This document shows, one piece after another, positions 53,298-60,664 of a DNA stretch of 64,000 nt. Source of the DNA: Bythopirellula sp. (GTDB lineage: Bacteria > Planctomycetota > Planctomycetia > Pirellulales > Lacipirellulaceae); NCBI GenBank assembly GCA_028285205.1, contig JANQQA010000343.1:1-64000 (forward strand), read 5' to 3'. Numbering within the stretch: position 1 is the first letter of the stretch; every line of letters starts with the position of its first letter. The position numbers and the translations under genes are program-made. The notes below the pieces were generated by a model. It did no database searches, was not told where the DNA came from, and worked only from the letters and a program-made list of their open reading frames with translations.

Positions 53298-53891
53298 GTT
53301 CTGTGATACGCATTCTGACATTGCCCCTCCGTTGGGGTTTCCGTCCACGCAAAAAGCGCACGAACAACGTCGTCGTGTCCGAATATTGTCGACCTCGGGC
53401 ACTGCTTCCATGCAGCTAGTCCTTTCACCGTAAGGCCTTGCGCGAACGGCTTGCGTACAAGCAGCCCGAATATTAAGAAAACCGACGCTAAAAGTGTCCT
53501 AGAATTCCCTCCCCATGCATACGCAAATCACTGCAGGCAAACAATTTGCGCACGGAACGATTGATTCCTAAAAGTCGCAAACGTGCGTTGTTTGAGTTGT
53601 CAAAGAACATTCGGCATAGTTTGATGCCAGGACCAGTGTACCCGAAGTGCTGGCCCATTTTCAGCAACTGTTTTTGGGGCAGTTGAGCGCATGCGGAGGC
53701 GGCCGCGCCTGCCGATGACTATGCAGGTGTGGTATTTCCACCTTTGCTCTTGGTATCTCAACGGCGAGGCTAAGAAGTTAGAGCACACCGCCGCTACTTG
53801 CTACAATGTCCGCAAAGGCATTTGCCTTCCTCAGATAACGAAGCGTCGTTTGATTGGGCCCCGCCAATATCACCACATAGCTGAGGCTGAC
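53298..53891. other. Long intergenic region
   Basis: About 590 bases between the rpoD terminator and the HEAT-repeat gene. Overlapping frames (such as the in-frame upstream extension of the HEAT gene, 53691-53891) show no family likeness. The only features are presumed promoter sequence for the downstream gene; nothing else recognised. Confidence 0.4.
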
Positions 53892-54659
53892 ATGGATGCA
53901 TCAGAGAAAAAGGCCATTGGACTTAACACCACTTCCTGGCCGGCACTCTGTGTAGTTCTAGGATGCCTTCTGATTCTCATTTATGCCGCATGGTCGATGT
54001 GGGGGCGATCACTCTTCACGTTGAACTACTACCGAGCAGCAAGCGTTTCAGATTCACGGTCGGGTTTGCATGCAGAAGATGAGCTCGTTCGACTAGCTGC
54101 CGCACGAGGGTTGGGAAGAAAAGGAAGATCTGCATCTAACGCAATTCCCGATTTAATTGTCCTGTTAGACACCGATTCACCTAGGGTTGCATCAGCCGCT
54201 GCATGGGCTCTTGGTCACATTCTGTCGTCTGAGGCGCGCTACACAGATTCGCAAAGATCGGAAGCTATGACATCCCTAACAAGTGCTCTTGGAAACCAAG
54301 ACGTGGAGGTTCGTCGTTATGCGGCATACGCGATGTCATTGAATCCATCTATAGCGCGGAGGGCAATCCCACAGTTGACAGCATTGCTTGAGGACCCGAA
54401 TGCGGCATATGTGGCGGCGCGAGCACTGGGTGAAATTGGCCCGGAAGCCATACATACCACGCCAAATCTAGTAGCACTTTTGGATAGTTCAAATCCTGGC
54501 CATAGGGCCGAAGCCGCTGTCGCCCTCTCTAAGCTACAACCACTTCCCAAAGATGTTGTCACGGCCATCATGGAGTTGCTGGAAGATGATGTTGACTTCG
54601 TGCGTAGTTCTGCGGCGAGAGCACTGGACAACATTTCGTGGGCAACGGTAAAACCTTGA
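53892..54659 (+). CDS. Membrane-anchored HEAT-repeat protein
   Basis: 255 residues from the ATG at 53892. An in-frame upstream start at 53691 would add 67 residues without a recognisable domain. One N-terminal helix (WPALCVVLGCLLILIYAAWS) is followed by about six HEAT-like repeats: ELVRLAAARGLGRKGRSASN, ASAAAWALGHILSSEAR, VEVRRYAAYAMSLNPSIARR, AAYVAARALGEIGPEAIHTT, HRAEAAVALSKLQPLPKDVV and DFVRSSAARALDNIS. HEAT repeats form protein-binding superhelices; partner unknown. It converges with the gene at 54690 (30 bases). Confidence 0.75.
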   Translation: MDASEKKAIGLNTTSWPALCVVLGCLLILIYAAWSMWGRSLFTLNYYRAASVSDSRSGLHAEDELVRLAAARGLGRKGRSASNAIPDLIVLLDTDSPRVASAAAWALGHILSSEARYTDSQRSEAMTSLTSALGNQDVEVRRYAAYAMSLNPSIARRAIPQLTALLEDPNAAYVAARALGEIGPEAIHTTPNLVALLDSSNPGHRAEAAVALSKLQPLPKDVVTAIMELLEDDVDFVRSSAARALDNISWATVKP

Positions 54660-54689
54660 GACTCATTCAACAACCTGCTCGCATCACTT

Positions 54690-55619
54690 CTAATCACCAT
54701 CTGACTGGGTCGTTACCGGTCCAATGTACTCGGAAGCGATGACGAGATTATCGAAGTAGACGACGTTCAAAGGGTTTTCCGTCCAGCGATCGGTTACATA
54801 GCTCTCCAGTGTGAGGGCATTGGCTTGCAGGGCTTCGTCGGTTCGCCAATTGATGCCCTGCCAATGTCCGCGCAGTTGGCCATCGATCCAGTAGGCTTGC
54901 TCTCCGTTGGGCTGACCTGGTGTGTTGTGTCGGAGCATGAACTCGCAGCAGATCCATCGGTCTTTGGGAATGCCCGCCTGCTGCTCCGGCCGAAAGGCGT
55001 TTCCCCAGTAACGACCATCCGGGCTGGCCGTCATTTCATGCCAGTAGCTGTAGAAGTTCCAGCGTCCGGGAGCAGGCCATTTTCGCCAGTTGCCCCACGG
55101 TTCGAGCGCCGTTGAAAAACGCTGGTCCCCCTGCGGCCGGTCCCCGGCACCGCCGAAGCCACTCCAGCGGTCCTTGCCCGTCAAACTTCGGTTGGCCCGC
55201 AGCGTGACGAAATGGTGGACGTAGTCACAGTCGCTGACGAAGCGCGTGTAGAAACGGACAAACACCTGTGGCGACGACGGAAACCACTTCGTCAAACCGC
55301 CTCCAGTGTCCTGACCGAGATGGGCGGACACCTTTAGCGACTGAGATCCAACTGGAGCGGAGTCGTCGTCGAAGGTGGCGAGGGAAAGCACATTTCCATT
55401 CGGATTGCGGGCTTCGTCCCATCGCGCACCAAGTTGCCCAGACTCAAAGTCATCAACAAAGATGATCGCAGGTTGCTGGGTCTCAAGATTCGTGGCAGCC
55501 GCATCGGCCGCCAGCCCCGCACCGCTGGGAAGGGTCGATTTGCCAAGCTCGACGGCCACCGGCTCGGCACCGACCGAGAGGCAGCAGATCGTGAGTATCG
55601 ACGCGAATGTGGCCCGCAT
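54690..55619 (-). CDS. Exported LamG-like/lectin-fold protein of unknown function
   Basis: 309 residues from the ATG at 55619, which gives a signal peptide (ATFASILTICCLSVGAEP); earlier ATGs at 55751, 55703 and 55667 would add upstream residues with no signal. The mature part has IIFVDDFESGQLGARWDEAR, VFVRFYTRFVSDCDYVHHFV and the ending LNVVYFDNLVIASEYIGPV. This is the concanavalin-like jelly-roll pattern of secreted polysaccharide-binding or lyase-like proteins. No catalytic residues identified. The upstream 26-bp palindrome is in its promoter side. Confidence 0.7.
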   Translation of the reverse strand: MRATFASILTICCLSVGAEPVAVELGKSTLPSGAGLAADAAATNLETQQPAIIFVDDFESGQLGARWDEARNPNGNVLSLATFDDDSAPVGSQSLKVSAHLGQDTGGGLTKWFPSSPQVFVRFYTRFVSDCDYVHHFVTLRANRSLTGKDRWSGFGGAGDRPQGDQRFSTALEPWGNWRKWPAPGRWNFYSYWHEMTASPDGRYWGNAFRPEQQAGIPKDRWICCEFMLRHNTPGQPNGEQAYWIDGQLRGHWQGINWRTDEALQANALTLESYVTDRWTENPLNVVYFDNLVIASEYIGPVTTQSDGD

Positions 55620-55736
55620 AGCCACCAGATCGCATCGCTGAAGGGTCCTGTTGTGGGATCTCATACTCATCCTGGAGGCTCCGTGTAGCCCGCGTTGATC
55701 CATTTCAAAATAAGTGCCGAGCCCACGACCAATCCT

Positions 55737-55807
55737 GTAGGACGGTCCCATTGGGCCGTCCGTTCAAAAGAGGCTTCGATTCGGACGGCCCAATGGGACC
55801 GTCCTAC
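55737..55807. repeat. Perfect 26-bp inverted repeat
   Basis: GTAGGACGGTCCCATTGGGC continued by CGTCCG (55737-55762) is the exact reverse complement of 55782-55807, with a 19-base spacer (55763-55781). Either strand could fold into a 26-bp hairpin. It lies upstream of the minus-strand gene at 55619 and of the plus-strand gene at 56075. Resembles a MITE/REP-type element or a structured regulator; no transposase nearby. Confidence 0.9.
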
Positions 55808-56074
55808 GTTTTGGGGGAAGTTCCAAGCTCATTTTACCCGAGCCTACGTGTCGCGACATCAGCTCGTGGCCAAAAGCACGGCCCCCATCGCAAGCCCGCA
55901 GAAACAATTCAGAAAAACTCCTCAAAGATGCAATGAATCGCTCTTCTCCCGACATTTGGTGGGGAGAAAGCGTTTGTGAACCTGATTTCGCAACATTGTT
56001 GAGTAGTTCGCTCTTCCACGGTATGTGACGGAAGACTGTCAGTGCTTCATCCATTCGGAAAGGATCTTGGTCTA

Positions 56075-56689
56075 ATGCGCGTCTATCTGCTTATCAGCTT
56101 GTTTGTCGTGTCCTGCGTCCCCACGAGCTACGCCAACGATTACCAGGAATCGATTGATGGTGATCTATCGGGTGACCCGCTGAATCCGACCGCTGTGTCT
56201 CTGGACGTGGGAATCAACACGGTAACCGGGAGAGTGAGTGCTCCTGATGACACCCGCGACTACTTCACATTTAGCATTGGGGCCGGTCAGGAGCTCACCG
56301 AGTTATTCCTGCTCGAATACACGGATCTGGACACCGGCGGCACTGGCAATCGTGGTTTCATTCACCTTGATGATGGCTCGCAGAGTGTGATTCCTGGCCC
56401 AACGACGGCACTGGAGTTTCTCGGCGGGTCTCATCTTGATCGAGCTACCTTCCCTTCCCCAAGTGACGATGTGCTGCAGGCTTTAGCGGCAGCCCCGCAA
56501 GGTGGCGTTGGCTTCACGACCCCGCTTGGGCCGGGTGACTACACGATCAACGTCCAGCAGACGGGCCCCCAGTCAACCGGATACTCCTTGGCGCTCAACG
56601 TCGTGCCGGAACCGAGCGGTGTGATGCTCTTTGCTGCGGCCGCTCTCGGTTTGGTCGTGCAGCGATCTCGCTCTACCGACCGGCGTTAG
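56075..56689 (+). CDS. PEP-CTERM-anchored exported protein
   Basis: 204 residues from the ATG at 56075, with AAGGA about 12 bases upstream. Signal peptide (VYLLISLFVVSCVPTSYA). A beta-rich domain follows (SLDVGINTVTGRVSAPDDTR, DYFTFSIGAGQELTELFLLE), resembling a prepeptidase-type domain. The C-terminal sorting signal is VVPEPSGVMLFAAAALGLVV with a basic end (QRSRSTDRR). PEP-CTERM tails are cleaved by exosortase. A second PEP-CTERM gene follows 73 bases later. Confidence 0.88.
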   Translation: MRVYLLISLFVVSCVPTSYANDYQESIDGDLSGDPLNPTAVSLDVGINTVTGRVSAPDDTRDYFTFSIGAGQELTELFLLEYTDLDTGGTGNRGFIHLDDGSQSVIPGPTTALEFLGGSHLDRATFPSPSDDVLQALAAAPQGGVGFTTPLGPGDYTINVQQTGPQSTGYSLALNVVPEPSGVMLFAAAALGLVVQRSRSTDRR

Positions 56690-56762
56690 GCTATCGCTCC
56701 CCAAGTCGGCAGCTCGAAGACCAGTCAGTTTTTATGTGTTTGATTTTTTGAAGGAGACGGTG

Positions 56763-57452
56763 ATGTTGCAACGGTTGTTGTTCTCTCTTGGCACAGTCAT
56801 GATGCTGTCGGCGACGGCGTCCGCGGAAATTTCTTTGGGTTCGATAGACACCTTTGACAGCGACAACGAAGGCTGGCGCGTCGGCGACGCTGGGGTCGCC
56901 CCGACGTTCAACGGTGACAATAGTTTCGACGGGCAACCGGGTTTTCTACGCCACTTCTCGGACGGCGGTGGTCCCAACGGCAAGTGGATCATGTGGTCGC
57001 TGGAGTCCGACTGGACGGGGGACTACGTGGATGCCGGCGTTACCGGGATTTCGCTCTGGGCAGACGGGCGCACGGGCGACGATCTACCGTTCTGGCTCGG
57101 CTTCAATGGGCCGGGCGGTTGGTTCTTCACGCCAGCGCAGACCATCACCACGGCAGACGACTGGGAGCGATTTGTGTTCGACGTCTCGCCGGAGAGTTTG
57201 ATCTATTCCGCAGACAGTGGCGGTACGGGCAATGCCGTAGATACGATGAGCGAAGTGAGTCGTTTCGAGGTTTTTGCCGGTCCTGGGCCAGTCAGCTTCG
57301 CCAGTCGTGGCGATCTGCTGCGTGCAGGCAACTCGAACAACGTGGTTTGGCTAGACAATATCGCCGCGATTCCAGAACCTTCCACCGCTGTCCTTGGCGG
57401 ACTGACGATGACAATACTGCTCACGCGAAATCGTAGTAGAACTCGCGATTGA
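56763..57452 (+). CDS. PEP-CTERM-anchored exported protein
   Basis: 229 residues from the ATG at 56763, with GGAG about 7-9 bases upstream. Signal peptide (LLFSLGTVMMLSATASA). The middle is a jelly-roll-like domain (IDTFDSDNEGWRVGDAGVAP, WIMWSLESDWTGDYVDAGVT, VWLDNIAAI), as in carbohydrate-binding modules of the laminin/CBM type. The sorting tail is IPEPSTAVLGGLTMTILL with RNRSRTRD. The gene is preceded by the other PEP-CTERM gene and followed by a terminator. Confidence 0.88.
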   Translation: MLQRLLFSLGTVMMLSATASAEISLGSIDTFDSDNEGWRVGDAGVAPTFNGDNSFDGQPGFLRHFSDGGGPNGKWIMWSLESDWTGDYVDAGVTGISLWADGRTGDDLPFWLGFNGPGGWFFTPAQTITTADDWERFVFDVSPESLIYSADSGGTGNAVDTMSEVSRFEVFAGPGPVSFASRGDLLRAGNSNNVVWLDNIAAIPEPSTAVLGGLTMTILLTRNRSRTRD

Positions 57453-57485
57453 CGATTGGCAAACGAGTGTTCGAGGGGCACCGGG

Positions 57486-57516
57486 CGCCCTCCCGTTAGT
57501 CGGGTGGGCGTTTTTT
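57486..57516 (+). terminator. Rho-independent terminator
   Basis: GCCCTCCCG-TTAGT-CGGGTGGGC (one internal mismatch) followed by GTTTTTT, 34 bases after the second PEP-CTERM gene. Good stem plus six T. Confidence 0.8.
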
Positions 57517-57616
57517 CGTGCAAACTAGACCGATCACGTAACGGTTAGTCGGCTGTGAACCTCAACCTTGCTACGAATGCTCGGAAGACAATTGCCTCGT
57601 AATTGTCCCGTGCGGC

Positions 57617-58540
57617 TCAGCCGGCACGTAGTGAGAAGCACTCGATTTCCAGGCGCATCAATTCTGCTGCCAGGTTGGCGGCCGAGGAGGGGCGGCGTAG
57701 GGGATCCTTAGCCAACAGACGGTGAACGAGCGAGGCCACCGGCTTGGGTAGTGTGGGGACGGCGCGACGCACGCACTCAGGCTTCGTCTCGCGATGTAGA
57801 CGCAAGAGTTCTTCGGGGGCGCTCGCATGAAACGGAAGTTTGCCCGTAATCAGCTCGTAGAGCGTCACCCCCAGACTGTAAAGATCGCTGGAAACGTCCG
57901 AGGCAAGCGACGACGTGACGACTTCCGGGGCGATGTAGTTGAGCGTGCCGATGATCGGCCGCGACGACCAATGCTGCGCCTCGGACGCGGAGTGGGCGAA
58001 GCCGTAATCAATCAACGTGGCGTGTCCATCGGCGGACACAAGGATGTTGCTCGGCTTAACGTCAGCGTGAATCATGTGTGCCGACTCGTGCAGGACGGCG
58101 AGCGCCTCGGCGACCTGCCTCACGATCCACAGCGAAACGGGCAAGGGCAAACGCTTTCCCTGAGCCAGCACTTCAGCCAGCGAGCTGCCGGCAAGGTACG
58201 GCGAAACAAAGTAAAACGGCGCTTGCTGGACGCTGGCCGACAGTACGGGCAACAGATGGGGATGCGAGAGCTTCTTGCCAATCCACGCGGCTCGTCGTTG
58301 CATCTCGATCGCCTGGGTATCGCGCCACCACTCTCGGCGTAACACCTTCAGCACGTAATTAGCCGGCTGACCGTCGGGCGAGTCCGCGGGACGCGCAAGG
58401 TAGACGCGTGCCAGGTCGCTTTCGTTGAGCAGTCGCACGAGTTGCCAGGGTCCAATGCGACCCACGGCGTTGTGGCGGTCGGAAGCTTGCGTCGCGGCGA
58501 AGTTTGCGCGCACAGGCGCGGTAGGCTCTACTGTTGCCAT
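57617..58540 (-). CDS. Ser/Thr kinase-like protein with degenerate glycine loop
   Basis: 307 residues from the ATG at 58540; an upstream start at 58660 adds 40 Ser/Arg-rich residues. The kinase domain fills most of it: QLVRLLNESDLARVYLARPA, YVLKVLRREWW with the ATP-site Lys, HADVKPSNILVS (HRD changed to HAD), LIDYGFAHS (DFG changed to DYG), YIAPEVV and DVSSDLYSLGVTLYELITGK. The GxGxxG loop is LNESDLAR, with no Gly. It has no membrane helix. Activity may be low or the protein a pseudokinase (inference). Confidence 0.82.
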   Translation of the reverse strand: MATVEPTAPVRANFAATQASDRHNAVGRIGPWQLVRLLNESDLARVYLARPADSPDGQPANYVLKVLRREWWRDTQAIEMQRRAAWIGKKLSHPHLLPVLSASVQQAPFYFVSPYLAGSSLAEVLAQGKRLPLPVSLWIVRQVAEALAVLHESAHMIHADVKPSNILVSADGHATLIDYGFAHSASEAQHWSSRPIIGTLNYIAPEVVTSSLASDVSSDLYSLGVTLYELITGKLPFHASAPEELLRLHRETKPECVRRAVPTLPKPVASLVHRLLAKDPLRRPSSAANLAAELMRLEIECFSLRAG

Positions 58541-58708
58541 GCGTTGAAAGTGAGTTTGGGTCGAAGAGCTGCGGGGTCTGCCAGCCGAATGGGTTGGACT
58601 AGAAAGTTGATCGACCGTGAATCGCTCGCTTCTGCACGACGATTCCGCAAGTTTGGGCAAGCTGTTTGACCCGCGTGAGAAGCTGGGAAAGCGGTGGCAG
58701 GTTTGCCG

Positions 58709-59761
58709 TCAGCTCCCGAGATATTTTGCCAGCACCGTGCGTGCAACGGACTCCTCGTCGGTGCCGCCGATAATGGTGCGACCGTCGGCGAACACCGTCA
58801 GCAAATAGTCATCCACGGCGAGCCGCAACAGAAACGGATTGGTCGTCACTTGCCCCACCTCTCGCAAACGCTCGGCGAGTGCTGGCAAGTCGACGGTTTG
58901 GCTCACCTCGGGAGCGATCTGCACCGAATTCCGTCCGCATAGTCGGGTGATAGCACTGCCACGCCGAGCTTCCAGCCAGGCAAAGTCGCGCTGTCCGCAG
59001 ACGGGGCAATCGTTGCTCTTGCTGGCTCCGAGACCGATGGTGCGAATCTGATTGGTCCACAGATCAACGAGCGTCATCGCCGGATTGACGTGCTTGCGAT
59101 TGCCGCTCAGCAGCTTCAGTGCCTCGATCGCCTGTAGCGAAGCGATCACGTTGACGATCGGCCCCAACACGCCTGCGGTTTCGCACGTGGGCTGTGCCGT
59201 CGCCGGCGGCGGCTCGGGCATGATACAGGCGAGGCAAGGTGTCTCGCCGGGGACGATCGCGAACGTCTGCCCCTCGGCCCCCACACACCCCCCAAACACC
59301 CAAGGTCGGTCGTGGGCAATCGCGTAGTCATTGATCAGGTAGCGGGTCTCGAAGTTGTCAGTACCGTCGACGATCAAATCGACATCGTCGGCCAGTTGGC
59401 GAATGTTGGTGGAGTTTAAGTCGGCGACAACCGGTTCGACCGTGACACTGGAATTCACACGCGAGAGCCGATTCGCCGCGGCGACCGCCTTGGGCAATTC
59501 CGACTCAGCGTCGCTTTCGTCAAATAGAATCTGCCGATGCAGGTTGTCGATTTCGACAAAGTCGCGATCCACCAGTCGCACGAATCCAACGCCTGCACGC
59601 ACGAGTGTATCCGCCACTACGCAACCGAGTGCCCCGCTGCCAACGACCAGGGCACGACTCTCCAGTAGCCAACGTTGGCCCTCTTCGCCAAGCGGCGCGT
59701 AGCGCAACTGGCGTTTGTAGCGGTCGAGCACCGACTTCGAGGTTTGAACGTCGTCGGTCAT
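58709..59761 (-). CDS. ThiF/MoeB-type E1-like adenylyltransferase
   Basis: 350 residues. RYKRQLRYAPLGEEGQRWLL, the ATP-binding Rossmann loop VVGSGALGCVVADTLVRAG, VDRDFVEIDNLHRQILFDES, IVDGTDNFETRYLINDYAI, and CLACIMPEPP...CETAGVLGPIVNV, with zinc Cys pairs CLAC and CPVC. It adenylates the C-terminus of a sulfur carrier such as ThiS or MoaD for thiamine or molybdopterin synthesis. No rhodanese domain; the last 90 residues resemble the C-terminal domain of Bacillus-type ThiF. It overlaps the gene at 59758 by four bases (ATGA). Confidence 0.9.
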   Translation of the reverse strand: MTDDVQTSKSVLDRYKRQLRYAPLGEEGQRWLLESRALVVGSGALGCVVADTLVRAGVGFVRLVDRDFVEIDNLHRQILFDESDAESELPKAVAAANRLSRVNSSVTVEPVVADLNSTNIRQLADDVDLIVDGTDNFETRYLINDYAIAHDRPWVFGGCVGAEGQTFAIVPGETPCLACIMPEPPPATAQPTCETAGVLGPIVNVIASLQAIEALKLLSGNRKHVNPAMTLVDLWTNQIRTIGLGASKSNDCPVCGQRDFAWLEARRGSAITRLCGRNSVQIAPEVSQTVDLPALAERLREVGQVTTNPFLLRLAVDDYLLTVFADGRTIIGGTDEESVARTVLAKYLGS

Positions 59762-60657
59762 GGTGCCACGAAGTATCCGGCAAGGTCGAATTCGGGAGCC
59801 AGCTCTGCCTGCAGCCGATCGCAGGCGGCGCGCGCTTCGTGCAAATCGGAGTAGTCGACTCCGCGGCGAATGGCGATGAGCGGTTTGTCAATTTGCTGCA
59901 TCGCACGCGGTGGCCGTTCATCCTCGTTCAGTTCGACAACGATCACTTGACTCCAGTCTTCGCGCGCCGAATCGGGCGAGAACTCGCCATTCGCGCCGAC
60001 GACCTCCGCCAGCAGCTGTGAATGCGGCACGTAGGCAGCATCCATCTCGGGGATCACCAGCGCAACGGAAGGTTGCCATGTGTATCCGAGCAGTGTTTTG
60101 GTGAGGTCTGCCTCCGACTGGCGCGTATCGGCAACGACCATCACGCCGATCTCGCTGGCCTGCTGCAGAAAGTCCGTCGACGGATTCTTGATCGCAATTG
60201 CCACTTCCGCGTCTCGTGCAGCGAGCAGATCGACGTCGTGTTCCGCCGAGATAACCGCACCGCGTAGTACCATGCGTTTCCGTTCCAGGCGAAAGCTTCT
60301 TCCGTCAACCTCCCATCGGCGCAACCCCACGGTGTGGCTCGATGATTCTGATGTGCCATCGGCGTAAGCAATGTCACTTGCGAACTCGTAGAGAAACGGC
60401 AGTCGAGGCGTCCAATAACAGGGATCGACAATCGAGGTTTGAGTGAACGTCGATGCGCCTGGCTGCAGAACCTCGGATCTGGGGATCGGAAAGCTTGACG
60501 CCAATGTCTTGGCATAGCGGCAACTCGGACCTCGAAGTGAACCCCCGAAGTGTCCAAACAGCGTCGGCGAAAAGACTTCATAGAGCGCGAAGGACGCTTC
60601 CGATTCGGAGCTGCGGTTTACACTCGCGTCGAGCTGTTCGGTAAAGGCCACCGTCAT
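59758..60657 (-). CDS. GH2-like immunoglobulin-fold protein lacking catalytic barrel
   Basis: 299 residues from the ATG at 60657. The first part has the glycoside hydrolase family 2 sandwich signature (IVDPCYWTPRLPFLYEFASD, then TVGLRRWEVDGRSFRLERKR and MVLRGA). In GH2 enzymes this leads into the TIM barrel. Here instead about 150 residues follow that are alpha/beta-like (VDLLAARDAEVAIAIKNPST, SQVIVVELNEDERPPRAMQQ) with no catalytic Glu found. The gene sits seven bases after uvrA and overlaps the E1 gene. Function not assigned; a degenerate sugar-binding protein is one possibility. Confidence 0.6.
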   Translation of the reverse strand: MTVAFTEQLDASVNRSSESEASFALYEVFSPTLFGHFGGSLRGPSCRYAKTLASSFPIPRSEVLQPGASTFTQTSIVDPCYWTPRLPFLYEFASDIAYADGTSESSSHTVGLRRWEVDGRSFRLERKRMVLRGAVISAEHDVDLLAARDAEVAIAIKNPSTDFLQQASEIGVMVVADTRQSEADLTKTLLGYTWQPSVALVIPEMDAAYVPHSQLLAEVVGANGEFSPDSAREDWSQVIVVELNEDERPPRAMQQIDKPLIAIRRGVDYSDLHEARAACDRLQAELAPEFDLAGYFVAP

Positions 60658-60664
60658 GCCACAA

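Noticed and set aside
53691-53891. Upstream extension of the HEAT-repeat gene
   Set aside because: The 67 extra residues include no recognised domain, and the later ATG directly precedes the membrane helix.
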